NCBI GenBank assembly: GCA_016794465.1
Contig: JAEUKA010000104.1
Span: 1-64,000 of the forward strand
DNA length: 64,000 bases
DNA from: Myxococcales bacterium
GTDB lineage: Bacteria > Myxococcota_A > Polyangia > Palsa-1104 > JAEUJZ01
Direction of reading: 5' to 3'
Made by a program: the position numbers and the translations under genes. This document shows positions 55,124 through 62,823 of this stretch, in pieces. Under the pieces are notes generated by a model. The model saw nothing but the letters and a program-made list of their open reading frames with translations. It was not told the DNA's origin and made no database searches. Within the stretch, counting starts at the first letter, position 1. Each line of letters begins with the position of its first letter.

Positions 55124-55744
55124 CTAGTATTCAAAGATCGTAAGTCCGTCCGGAAGCTTGTTGCGATAGTGCAGACCGACGCCAACGCCGACTCCGATGA
55201 TCGCGGCAGCGGCAATCGATCCGGATATTATGCCAATGATCAGCTTCTTTTTCCGCGAGGCCTGATTCGCGCGCAGCTCCACATACCAGGGCAGCATCTG
55301 TCCGGTCTGCTTGTCAAAGCCGTTCGGCGCTGGCTCGCGACGGCGCTCTTCCTCGGTCTGCAAGCTGGGCGCTTCGAGCATCGCCTTGGTCTGCGCGATG
55401 TACTGCTCGACATCGACCTTGATCTTGGGCGGCGGATTCGGCTCTGCTTTGATGAACTGCTGATAGTAATCGAGCGCCAGCTGCGCGTTGCCCATCTTCC
55501 GATAGACCTGCGCGATGTTCAGCAGCACACGAGGAAACTGTCGGACTTTGTAGGCGGCCTGGAACGCTTCGATCGCCGCTTCAAAGTCCTTTTTTTGGTA
55601 CAGCGTCATGCCGCGCCGGAACAGTCCGTCAAAGTCATCCGCAAGTGCAGAGCCGCTGAGCAGCATGACCAGCATCACAATAGAGGCATATAGGATGCCT
55701 CTTATTTGGATACCTTGGTTTGGCAATCTGGATTTGCTGCGCAT
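55124..55744 (-). CDS. TPR protein with N-terminal signal and C-terminal membrane helix
   Basis: A 206-residue protein. An N-terminal hydrophobic segment ends in G-S-A-L-A-D-D, a likely signal cleavage site. Residues about 40-110 form two or more TPR helix pairs (F-E-A-A-I-E-A-F-Q-A-A-Y and G-N-A-Q-L-A-L-D-Y-Y-Q-Q-F). A Glu/Arg/Pro-rich segment leads to a membrane helix (about 168-190). It follows the kinase C-terminal fragment by 9 bp, so it was probably co-transcribed with the intact Ser/Thr kinase gene; the insertion now separates it from that promoter. Role unknown. Confidence 0.8.
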   Translation of the reverse strand: MRSKSRLPNQGIQIRGILYASIVMLVMLLSGSALADDFDGLFRRGMTLYQKKDFEAAIEAFQAAYKVRQFPRVLLNIAQVYRKMGNAQLALDYYQQFIKAEPNPPPKIKVDVEQYIAQTKAMLEAPSLQTEEERRREPAPNGFDKQTGQMLPWYVELRANQASRKKKLIIGIISGSIAAAAIIGVGVGVGLHYRNKLPDGLTIFEY

Positions 55745-55753
55745 GGCCGCTAC

Positions 55754-56468
55754 TCAATCTGTGATCAAGTCCACTTGACTGTTTTCTTTGGTACGCTTTT
55801 TTTTGCCGCTTTTTTTGGCACCAGCTCTTGACTCTTTGCGGGGCAGCAGTGCCTCGGTGCGATCCTCGTCGGTCTTCTTGCTCAGCGTCAGCTGCTTGGC
55901 GGTGTAGCCGGACTTGCGCAGCTCGATCACCAGCTGCTCGCCGGCCATCGGCTCCTCGCGCAGCCACGGGGTCACGCCCAGCTTGCGACCATCTGCGACG
56001 CTGAACACCTCTGCCCCGCTGGGCTGCGAGTCGACGTGCCAGCGCACCACCGTCGGCGGCTTCACGATCGGCTGCGCGACAACCGTCGGTGGCCGGCGGA
56101 GCAGCCAGCGCACGCTCAGCACCCCACCGAGCAGCAGCACCGCCCCCAGCGACACCGCCGCGAACAGCCGCGTCGACAGACTCTGCCCCGGCGCCATCCG
56201 AATCAGCTGCAAGCCCGCCGTCGAGGGCGACCCCCGCTTGAGCTGCGCAAACTGCGCCGCCAGCGCCTCTTCCAGCTCGGTCATCGACGGGAAGCGCTCC
56301 GACGGCTCCTTCGCCATCGTGCGCAAGACGATCTGCTCCAGCTCCGGCGGCACGCGCAGGTTCGGATTGATCTCACTCGGCGCCTTCGGTCGATCGGTCA
56401 GGTGCTTAAGCATCGTCGCCGTCGGATGCCCCCCGTCAAACGGCACCCGCCCGGTCAACATTTCCCAC
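55754..56468 (-). pseudogene. Ser/Thr protein kinase, C-terminal half (gene split by integrative element)
   Basis: Reading from the element edge, the frame gives W-E-M-L-T-G-R-V-P-F-D-G-G-H-P-T, the start of the kinase C-terminal lobe, through R-T-M-A-K-E-P-S-E-R-F-P-S, a membrane helix, and a PEGA domain (S-Q-P-S-G-A-E-V-F and T-P-W-L), ending in Lys-rich sequence. The catalytic half lies 5.5 kb away at 61989-62747. Joined through the shared GTGGGAA the two encode a 488-residue receptor-type kinase without frameshift. A start codon inside the element at 56542 keeps this half open (262 residues), but without the ATP-binding lobe it cannot be a kinase. Confidence 0.92.
56462..56468. other. Left attachment core (attL) of the integrative element
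   Basis: TTCCCAC, identical to 61989-61995. On the minus strand the codons are TGG GAA followed by ATG, continuing the kinase. Flanking homology is limited to an AT or ATT to its left. Confidence 0.75.
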
Positions 56469-56603
56469 TTGTAATTCAAAACACCAAAAAATATAGTGAA
56501 ATTGCGAAATTCCGTCGCTGTAGGTTTTCGCGCACATAGCAAGCTCTAGCGTTTCCGGCGAGCAAACCAAGCGATCGGAAGGGGCACGGAAGGGACTGCG
56601 CAG

Positions 56604-57719
56604 ATGGGCGAAGTGATCCGCAAGATGAAGGACGGGCGGTTTCTCGGCTACTACATCCGCTGGGTCGATGTCGACGGCAAACGCAAGATGCGGGCCAGCA
56701 AACAGCCCACGGTCGCCGATGCCAAGCGGATGCTGGTAGAGATCGAAGCGCGGGTGGCGCGTGGGAAGCTGGGAGTTGCTGAGCGTCCGAAGCGGCTGAC
56801 CATCGGCCAGCTCCTCGAGCGGTTCTATGCCGAGTACGATCCGCCGCGTGCGCGCAGTCGAGAGGCTTGGGAGTCGAAGATCCGCTCGCAGCTCGCGACC
56901 CTTTTGCCATTCCTTTCTGAGCGTGATGCGGGCAGCTTTGTCGTCGAAGATGCCGAGAAGCTGCGCAACCAGCTGACACGCCAGGGCTACAAAGGGAATA
57001 CCGTTCGGCTCAAGCTGACGTTCTTGGGAACCGCGTTTGACTGGGCGCAGCGAAAAGGAATCGTGCTTGGGAATCCGTTTGCGGGACTCCGCAAGCCGCG
57101 CGCAGAGCATCGGGTGGAGTATCTGACGGCAGACGAAGTACGGCAGCTTTTGGCGACTGTGGATGCGCGCAGCGACGAACGCGGCAAGGTGTTGGCGGTC
57201 GCGGTGCGGCTCGCGATCTATGCCGGGCTGCGCGTAGGGGAGGTGTTCGGACTGCGCTGGCGCGACATCGATCTGGGTCGCGGCATGATGACGATTTCAC
57301 GCAGTTACGAAGGAACCACCAAGAGTGGGAAGCCTAGACAGATTCCACTTGCCGACGAGCTAGCAGAGACTCTGCGGAACTGGAAAGGAGTCTGTCCACA
57401 GACTCCCGAAGGCGTAGTCTGTCCGGTGCGCGGCGATGAGGAGTGGTCTGTTTGGCACGCTTGCAAATGTCGCCGTCCCGAGCTTGCCCCACTCTATGCT
57501 GCTGCAAAGATTCCGACGCCCGCAAGTCCCTGGCATGCCCTCCGACACACCTTCGCCAGCCACTTCCTAATGAACGGAGGCGGACTCCTTACGCTACAGA
57601 AACTGCTGGGTCACTGTGATCTAAAGATGACGAGTATCTATGCCCATCTGTCGTCCGATCATGTGGCGGCAGAGGTGAAGCGGATGAGCTTTGTAGAAAA
57701 AAGAAACCCCGGCTCCTGA
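56604..57719 (+). CDS. int: Tyrosine recombinase (phage-type integrase)
   Basis: A 371-residue site-specific recombinase. The N-terminal region (5-50) fits an Arm/AP2-like DNA-binding domain, about 60-160 is the SAM-like core-binding domain, and the catalytic domain has the full R-K-H-R-H-Y set: R210 in A-G-L-R-V-G-E, K243, H311-A-L-R314 in W-H-A-L-R-H-T-F, H337 in L-L-G-H, and nucleophile Y346 in S-I-Y-A-H-L. A short Cys/His insertion (about 270-290, with C-P-V-R-G and W-H-A-C-K-C) sits before box II. It reads inward from the left edge and would integrate and excise the element. The start is the ATG at 56604 after GGAAGGGA. Confidence 0.95.
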   Translation: MGEVIRKMKDGRFLGYYIRWVDVDGKRKMRASKQPTVADAKRMLVEIEARVARGKLGVAERPKRLTIGQLLERFYAEYDPPRARSREAWESKIRSQLATLLPFLSERDAGSFVVEDAEKLRNQLTRQGYKGNTVRLKLTFLGTAFDWAQRKGIVLGNPFAGLRKPRAEHRVEYLTADEVRQLLATVDARSDERGKVLAVAVRLAIYAGLRVGEVFGLRWRDIDLGRGMMTISRSYEGTTKSGKPRQIPLADELAETLRNWKGVCPQTPEGVVCPVRGDEEWSVWHACKCRRPELAPLYAAAKIPTPASPWHALRHTFASHFLMNGGGLLTLQKLLGHCDLKMTSIYAHLSSDHVAAEVKRMSFVEKRNPGS

Positions 57720-57754
57720 CACCGCCGCAAGGACGGGAGAAGGAGGACCGGGGC
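57708..57754 (+). terminator. Inverted repeat at the end of the integrase gene
   Basis: CCCCGG-CTCCT (57708-57718) pairs with AGGAG-(GA)-CCGGGG (57742-57754), with a 2-nt bulge and a loop of about 23 nt, overlapping the integrase stop codon. It could act as a terminator or attenuator ahead of the Abi-like gene; there is no T-tract. Confidence 0.35.
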
Positions 57755-57767
57755 TGACTTGAGAAGT

Positions 57768-58475
57768 ATGCAATACTCTGCGGCCTACATGCAACGAGAT
57801 TTCTTTGAGCGGGTCGAGAGCGCAATCTCTTCGGAGCGCCTCTCTGTGTATGCCACCGACGGAGTCGATGAGCAGACGGCCCTTGCCAGATACCTGCTCA
57901 ATATGGCGCTGTCCCAGGGGCTGTATGTGCCGCTTCAGCTCTGCGAAGTCGCGCTTCGGAATGCCATTCATTCCTATTTGGTGAAGATCTTTCGTCGGGA
58001 AGACTGGTTTGACGAGCCTTCGTTCCGGCTCACCGAATGGGGAGCAGCCGAGGTGCGGAAGGCCAAAGAGAAGCTTGCTCGGGCACAAAAGCCGATCACG
58101 CCGGGTCGAGTTGTCGCAGAGCTTCAGTTTGGCTTTTGGACCAGTATGTTCGAGGCCCACTACGAGCGTACGCCCTTCCTTCCGAGCGGAATGAAGCGTG
58201 TGTTTCCGTACCTTCCCAAGAGCCTTCACAATCGAAAGGATAGGAAGAACGACCTCGAGCGCATCCGCAACCTACGGAACCGCGTCTTTCATCATGAGCG
58301 ACTCCTTCACTGGCGGGACTTGGACGAACAGCACGCACTGCTGTTGCGGCTCATCGGGTGGTTGAATCCGACGCTGCATGAGCTGGCGCTCAGACTCGAT
58401 CGCTTCACGGTGATCCGTCAAGCGGGGCTCGGTCCATGGCGATCCATGCTGGAGCAGCGCGACGAACCGCATTGA
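57768..58475 (+). CDS. Abi-family (AbiD/F-like) HEPN protein
   Basis: A 235-residue protein of the Abi_2 type (ATG at 57768; TTG at 57759 and ATG at 57789 are alternatives). The family elements are Y-V-P-L-Q-L-C-E-V-A-L-R-N-A-I-H near residue 60, and the HEPN ribonuclease motif R170-N-R-V-F-H175-H-E, an R-x4-H centre preceded by I-R-N-L. Such proteins cut RNA during phage infection and stop growth of the infected cell. Position inside an integrase-bearing island, directly after the integrase, fits a defence cargo. There is no adjacent antitoxin-like gene, so it may be self-regulated. Confidence 0.82.
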   Translation: MQYSAAYMQRDFFERVESAISSERLSVYATDGVDEQTALARYLLNMALSQGLYVPLQLCEVALRNAIHSYLVKIFRREDWFDEPSFRLTEWGAAEVRKAKEKLARAQKPITPGRVVAELQFGFWTSMFEAHYERTPFLPSGMKRVFPYLPKSLHNRKDRKNDLERIRNLRNRVFHHERLLHWRDLDEQHALLLRLIGWLNPTLHELALRLDRFTVIRQAGLGPWRSMLEQRDEPH

Positions 58476-58513
58476 GTCTTTGGCCTTCTGATGACCTCCG
58501 GTACACTGCCAAC

Positions 58514-59794
58514 ATGAAGTGTGCTGTCTGCGGTGATCCTCTTCCGTCGGGGAAGAAGGCGTCGGCGCGATACTGTGATGATGACTGCCGTGGTGCGGCT
58601 GCTCGTAGCCGTGCGAGGAACAGGGCGAAGCGGACGAAGCAGATAGATTCCCAAAGTACTGGGAATGCAGTCTCTGCCGAACACAAACCGACCAAGCAGA
58701 CTCATCGGAAAGCGAATAGGAGTCCCAGCACTCAGCCCGTCGCTTCTCCTCGCAGTTCCGTGGTCGCGCTTTCCGACTCGACAACGCAAGCGCGCCCGCA
58801 GACGGCGAAGTCCTCATCGCCGCGCATCGACATGAAGGAGCAGGTACTTCGGCAGGCTCCGGTTGATGCTGTCGGATACGGAATCGTCCTGCCTGCGACC
58901 ACAGGCGGAGTACGACCGAAGATCGTTCCTCGACGGAAGAAGGGGGAAATGAGGACTCCCTACCGGCTCTCTCCATTTGACTATCCACTGGACATCCGAC
59001 TGCGTGATGCGACGTGGTATCGGATTCTGTGGTTCGGCAAAGGGGGTGAGCGGATTCCACCACCGCCCGATTCAGGAATCCCGAGTCTGTACTTTTTCCT
59101 TGGGCCTCCTGATAGCAGATTCTTCTTTGATTCCTCGTCGGTGGATAGGCCGCTTGATGCACGCGAGACTTCACCGGACGAAATATTGTCGGACAACGGA
59201 GGCGCGCCAGCGGTTCCAACATCACCACAGAGTGAATTGCCGAAAGTTCTGACGGAAGGAAACGAGGAGGAGGAGAGTATCACTCCTGCCTCACTCCCTG
59301 AGGAGACAGTCCCGCGCTTGAGCATCGAACTTCTGGCGCAGTGTTTGTATGAGCAGCGCGTGAGTGCAGCCAAAGAACAAGGACGTACGCCGCCACCAGA
59401 TCCGCTGACGTGCTTGTCCAGCGACGAGCGCAAGTGGGTCAGACGCAGGGAACAGAGTTCCCCTTTTGATGCCCTGGGGCACTCCTTCGCGCAGAGCTTT
59501 TCGTCGGCTTCGTCGGAGGCCATTGATCAGTACATCGCGAGTCTGCGGGAATCGGAACGCCCCCGAGCGTCAGACCGACAGCTCTTGCGCGAGGTGCAGA
59601 CGACACCAGCCAAGCGCTCGTATGTCGACTATCTCTTCCTGCGCTCCGCAGCGCTGCTGTCAGGGGAGCCTCCGCCCGTCGAGCCAAAGGCACCGCTGAC
59701 CGCGCAGGAACGGCACCGTCTGCGCAAGCTCATCCTACATCCGGGTTCGCTCATCCTTCTGTTCAACCGTCCCGACCTAGAGTCATCGGGTTAA
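58514..59794 (+). CDS. Unknown protein with N-terminal C-x2-C-x14-C-x3-C finger
   Basis: A 426-residue protein from the ATG at 58514. Residues 3-25 hold a treble-clef-like finger, C-A-V-C-G-D-P-L-P ... R-Y-C-D-D-D-C-R. A basic, Ser-rich linker (about 28-115) follows, then a folded region (about 125-240, with D-Y-P-L-D-I-R-L and Y-R-I-L-W-F-G-K), an acidic stretch E-E-E-E-S, and a mixed C-terminal half. No signal, membrane helix or known enzyme motif is visible. The convergent neighbour carries the same finger spacing, and the two stop codons share the palindrome TTAA. I do not recognise the family; nucleic-acid binding is a fair guess from the finger. Confidence 0.7.
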   Translation: MKCAVCGDPLPSGKKASARYCDDDCRGAAARSRARNRAKRTKQIDSQSTGNAVSAEHKPTKQTHRKANRSPSTQPVASPRSSVVALSDSTTQARPQTAKSSSPRIDMKEQVLRQAPVDAVGYGIVLPATTGGVRPKIVPRRKKGEMRTPYRLSPFDYPLDIRLRDATWYRILWFGKGGERIPPPPDSGIPSLYFFLGPPDSRFFFDSSSVDRPLDARETSPDEILSDNGGAPAVPTSPQSELPKVLTEGNEEEESITPASLPEETVPRLSIELLAQCLYEQRVSAAKEQGRTPPPDPLTCLSSDERKWVRRREQSSPFDALGHSFAQSFSSASSEAIDQYIASLRESERPRASDRQLLREVQTTPAKRSYVDYLFLRSAALLSGEPPPVEPKAPLTAQERHRLRKLILHPGSLILLFNRPDLESSG

Positions 59795-60933
59795 TCCGGC
59801 ACGTTGCCGCCACTACCTGTGCGCATTCTGTCGTTCATTTCGTCCATGCGTCGCTGCGACTGGCGGAGCAGATAGCGTTCACTGGCAGGGTCCAGGCAGA
59901 AACCAATCGCAGTCCAGCGCGGAGGCTGTTTCCTATTCCGCACTTCCAGCGGCGGCTGTGTGATGAGTCGCCAGCGTGCAGCCAGTGCCGCCTCGAGCGC
60001 TTGCTCATCGAGCGGCTTGTTTGGATCGAGCGTTCGCGCCGTGACATGGCGCATATTCCGTGACTGCCACACTGCATAGGCATCGAGCAGCGTCAGCTCG
60101 AGTCGCTTCTGTGGAATCAGTGGATCGCGGCTGACATCGTAGTTCAGCCCCGACGCATGCGCGGCGGCTTGACCAGGGAGCAGGATCGAAAGCAGGCGAG
60201 CGGAGAGCTGCTGCCTTTCAGCGACCACCTCTGCGATGTTGCGGCGAAGCTGCGTGTTCTCAGTGGTAAGGATGGCCGCTCGCCGCTGTACTCGAGCGGC
60301 GCTCTCAGCGGACCACTCACCAGAGAGGGGCGGCTCTCCCTCGATAGCCAGTGTCAGCGCTTCCTGAAGCAGTCGATCCTGATCCGCGCTCCGCTTCTGC
60401 GCTGCTTCGTGGATACGGCGCAGCTCCTCCGCAACAGCAGACAGCTCGCGATACATCTGTTGACAGTGACGGAGCCGCGCCGCCAGATCCTGCTCGGGGC
60501 GGTCTGCACTCGCACCACGCTGCCGCTCACCTCGTGGTCCGCCCCCCTTATGCGGGCCTTGTCCGCTGCCCGGCGCCTTCCCTGCGGCCTGCTGCGCTTG
60601 TCTTGCCTCATCGAGCTGTCGCCGCAGCTCGTCCACCTCTTTCTTCAGCGCCTCGTTTTCCTGTGCCAGCGCCGACCGCTGCTGCTGCAAGTCCTGGTTG
60701 GACTTCTCCGCAACCTCCGCACGGCGCCGCTGGTGTGAAGCCACGCGGAGCAAGGCCGGGCTTTGGTGAAACTTTGGAGATGGCTGCCGCGCAAACCGCG
60801 CCCGCTGCCGTGAATGGACGTAGCCTCCAATCCGCCACGCCCGCATCCGGCAGGTTCCATCACAAAATCGCATGTCGCGCCGCCCCTCACGAGGCAGCGA
60901 CCGACCGCACGCATGACACGGACCTCTTGCCAT
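59791..60933 (-). CDS. Unknown coiled-coil protein with N-terminal C-x2-C-x14-C-x3-C finger
   Basis: A 380-residue protein. Residues 6-28 form C-H-A-C-G-R-S-L-P ... R-F-C-D-G-T-C-R, with the same spacing as the convergent gene product. A basic stretch (about 30-75), a long coiled coil rich in Gln, Glu, Arg and Ala (about 75-120, and again about 160-260), and a compact C-terminal domain (about 270-365, with R-H-V-T-A-R-T-L-D-P and W-T-A-I-G-F-C-L) follow. No enzyme motif is visible. The pairing of two finger proteins tail to tail on an island suggests that they act together, but their order is not that of an operon. Confidence 0.7.
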   Translation of the reverse strand: MARGPCHACGRSLPREGRRDMRFCDGTCRMRAWRIGGYVHSRQRARFARQPSPKFHQSPALLRVASHQRRRAEVAEKSNQDLQQQRSALAQENEALKKEVDELRRQLDEARQAQQAAGKAPGSGQGPHKGGGPRGERQRGASADRPEQDLAARLRHCQQMYRELSAVAEELRRIHEAAQKRSADQDRLLQEALTLAIEGEPPLSGEWSAESAARVQRRAAILTTENTQLRRNIAEVVAERQQLSARLLSILLPGQAAAHASGLNYDVSRDPLIPQKRLELTLLDAYAVWQSRNMRHVTARTLDPNKPLDEQALEAALAARWRLITQPPLEVRNRKQPPRWTAIGFCLDPASERYLLRQSQRRMDEMNDRMRTGSGGNVPD

Positions 60934-61136
60934 CGCAAAACCCCCCAGCCGTGATGACCGAAATAGCGTAGCGTGCAGCGGGTCCGGCTACAACGTCGCT
61001 GATCCGTCACATTCGGTGACGGCTCTTTCCGCAAACATCACGGCAACATCCCGTGAACAGCACGGCAAGCGTTCGCGGCTGTGTGGTTGCAGTGCGGGTC
61101 CGTTGGGCAGTGTCTGGGAAGTTTGGTGCCGCTGTT

Positions 61137-61196
61137 GGGCTGGGCTGAGCTGAGCTGAGCTGGGCTGGGCTGGGCTGGGCTGGGCTGGGCTGGGCT
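61137..61196. repeat. Pentanucleotide microsatellite GGGCT/GAGCT, 12 copies
   Basis: Twelve 5-bp units (nine GGGCT and three GAGCT) run from 61137 to 61196. The last unit overlaps the stop codon of the minus-strand gene at 61195-61506. As 5 is not a multiple of 3, length changes would alter the spacing between this gene and the coiled-coil finger gene downstream rather than a protein. The rest of 60934-61136 shows no gene. Confidence 0.95.
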
Positions 61197-61506
61197 ATGC
61201 GCGGCGAAAGTAGGGTGCGGGGTCTGCGAGCATCGCAAGCGCCGCGTTCGCGGAAGTCGCGGTCTTCCACGAGAGTCCGAGCGTGTCTGGGCTCCAGCGG
61301 ATGACACAGAAGGACCGCTCCTGATGTTTGCTCCGCTGTACCCACTCCGCAGCCTCGAAGATCACGCCATCGATCTGCTTCATTCCCAGCATGCGGAACA
61401 GGGGCCAGCGGCCCGAGTGCATCCGCTGAATGGATTCACAGATGAATCGCTGCTTCTCGTCGGTAAGGTCCAGTGTTGCGAGTCTGCTCGTCGGTGCGCT
61501 GCGCAT
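61195..61506 (-). CDS. Small hypothetical protein, 103 residues
   Basis: A 103-residue cytoplasmic-looking protein starting at ATG 61506. It has an N-terminal polar part, a helical middle (E-S-I-Q-R-M-H-S-G-R-W-P-L-F-R-M-L-G) and S-F-C-V-I-R-W-S-P, a hydrophobic strand. I do not recognise it. It diverges from the XRE-type regulator across a 130-bp AT-rich spacer, so it may be under its control. Its codon use resembles the element rather than the host. Confidence 0.5.
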   Translation of the reverse strand: MRSAPTSRLATLDLTDEKQRFICESIQRMHSGRWPLFRMLGMKQIDGVIFEAAEWVQRSKHQERSFCVIRWSPDTLGLSWKTATSANAALAMLADPAPYFRRA

Positions 61507-61550
61507 GGCTCAAGGCTCCTTAGTGGGGTCTGTCTGGCGAGCGCAAGCGT

Positions 61551-61580
61551 TTGATCAAAATATCAATCAGATCAATATAT
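61551..61580. promoter_or_regulatory. Candidate operator with ATCAA repeats
   Basis: The palindrome TTGATCAA (61551-61558) and three direct ATCAA copies (61554, 61562 and 61571, about one helical turn or slightly less apart) lie in the AT-rich spacer between the divergent small gene and the XRE-type regulator. It is a natural operator candidate and may also hold the -10 region of the plus-strand promoter (TATATTATT). Confidence 0.5.
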
Positions 61581-61636
61581 TATTCACGCATACGTCAAGC
61601 TACAGACGCACACACGGAAGTGCTAAGAGGCTCCCC

Positions 61637-61894
61637 GTGAGTCGCGACGAGCTGGCTGCCCGATTGATTGAAGCCCGACGAGAGGCTGGCCTGTCTCATC
61701 GCGACTTGGCGAAGAAAGCGGGCGTTTCGCCGGGGACGATTTCCGGCCTGGAAAACGCGCATCACGATGTGACGACCGAAAAGCTGGCGCGGATTGCGCT
61801 CGCCCTTAGCGTCGAGCCTTGCTGGCTCGCCTACGGAGACTGCGACAAAGCACCCGATTGGTTGGACGCAGTGCGGCGTGGCCTCGTGCAGTGA
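61637..61894 (+). CDS. XRE-family HTH regulator
   Basis: An 85-residue protein from GTG 61637, after TAAGAGG. The frame is open upstream but those residues lie in the AT-rich control region. The HTH spans about 17-42: L-S-H-R-D-L-A-K-K-A-G-V-S-P-G-T-I-S-G-L-E-N. It is a small Cro/CI-like DNA-binding protein, the likely regulator of the element, and sits about 95 bp from the right attachment core. Confidence 0.88.
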   Translation: MSRDELAARLIEARREAGLSHRDLAKKAGVSPGTISGLENAHHDVTTEKLARIALALSVEPCWLAYGDCDKAPDWLDAVRRGLVQ

Positions 61895-61988
61895 CGCGAG
61901 ACACCGATAAACCTGGCTGGCGCACAAAAGGTGCACGGTTCCCAATTGGCGTGCTACAGCGACGGGCGCTAGAGGACGTGGGAAGCTA

Positions 61989-61995
61989 TTCCCAC
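61989..61995. other. Right attachment core (attR) of the integrative element
   Basis: TTCCCAC, identical to 56462-56468. On the minus strand it reads TGG GAA in the kinase frame, and the next codon (TAG, 61988-61986) is element sequence that truncates the kinase. Confidence 0.75.
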
Positions 61996-62747
61996 ATAAT
62001 GCAGCCCAAGGCGTATTGGTCGAGTCGGTGGTCGACGGGGAGTCCTTGGGCTTGCTCGGGGGCCATGTACTCGGCGGTTCCGAGCACCATGCCGGGCGCG
62101 GTCAGACGGGCACTGCCTTGGCTACCGCCGGTCTGCGTCGCAATGCCGAAGTCGACGACCTTGACCACATCCGTCCCTGACTGCTTGATCACAAAGATGT
62201 TCGCAGGCTTGAGATCTCGGTGGATGATGCCCTTTTTGTGGACTTCGGCGAGGCCGCAGGCGACTTGGGCGGCGATGAAGCACATTCGGGCGGGCGGCAT
62301 TGGGCCTTGCTCGATCAGCTCGGCCAGGGTCTGCCCGACGAGAAACTCCATCACCAGGAACGGCTGATTGGTCGACAGGACGCCGAAGTCGACGACATCG
62401 ACGATGTTGCGGTGCCGCACCTGGACCGCCAGCTTGGCTTCGAGGAGAAACCGCTGGCGGGCCGCCTCGTCCTGAGGCTGTAGCATCACCTTAAACGCCA
62501 GCGGCTTGTCGAGCACGGTGTGGGTGGCCTTGTAGACCAGGCCCATGCCGCCCTTCGACAGCATCTTGTCGATGCGATAGCGATCGTCGATGACCGCGCC
62601 GTCCAGACCGTCCTCGGGCTTGGCCGCCGAGCCACCGAGCGGGCAAGCATGTCCGGCGCTCTGCAGATAGGAGCTGCCACATACCGCACACGTGCGGGCG
62701 ATAGACTTGGTCGCTCCAGTCAGCGTAGAAGACAAACCGCTCCCCAA
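61989..62747 (-). pseudogene. Ser/Thr protein kinase, N-terminal half (gene split by integrative element)
   Basis: 253 residues ending in W-E before an element-derived stop. An N-terminal Cys-rich segment (C-A-V-C-G and C-P-L-G-G) is followed by a kinase N-lobe and catalytic loop: G-G-M-G-L-V-Y-K (66-73), Lys86, H-R-D-L-K-P-A-N (176-183), D-F-G (199-201), A-P-E-Q (229-232), and L-D-Q-Y-A-L-G. The remainder of the C-lobe, the membrane helix and the PEGA domain lie at 55754-56468. The truncated protein lacks the helices after alphaF and is unlikely to be stable, although all catalytic residues are encoded here. Confidence 0.93.
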
Positions 62748-62823
62748 CTCGCAGTCTTCCTATTAGGGTAAATCGGCGCGGCGGCTCCTGTCGATGCGTC
62801 GCTTTCGGCGAAAGTGCAGATAT

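Larger units (their letters stand above)
56462..61995. mobile_element. Integrative element inserted in a Ser/Thr kinase gene (about 5.5 kb)
   Basis: Both edges fall exactly where a kinase frame is interrupted, at a shared TTCCCAC (56462-56468 and 61989-61995). A tyrosine recombinase gene starts 136 bp inside the left edge. Cargo in order: integrase (+), Abi-like HEPN protein (+), finger protein (+), finger protein (-), small hypothetical (-), XRE regulator (+). No phage structural, replication or conjugation gene is recognisable. With one core included the excised form would be 5527 bp. It resembles a small defence island or satellite-like element. Confidence 0.9.

Noticed and set aside
56462..61995. 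Insertion of the element by a transposase
   Set aside because: There is no transposase or terminal inverted repeat; a tyrosine recombinase and a shared 7-bp core at both edges explain the insertion.
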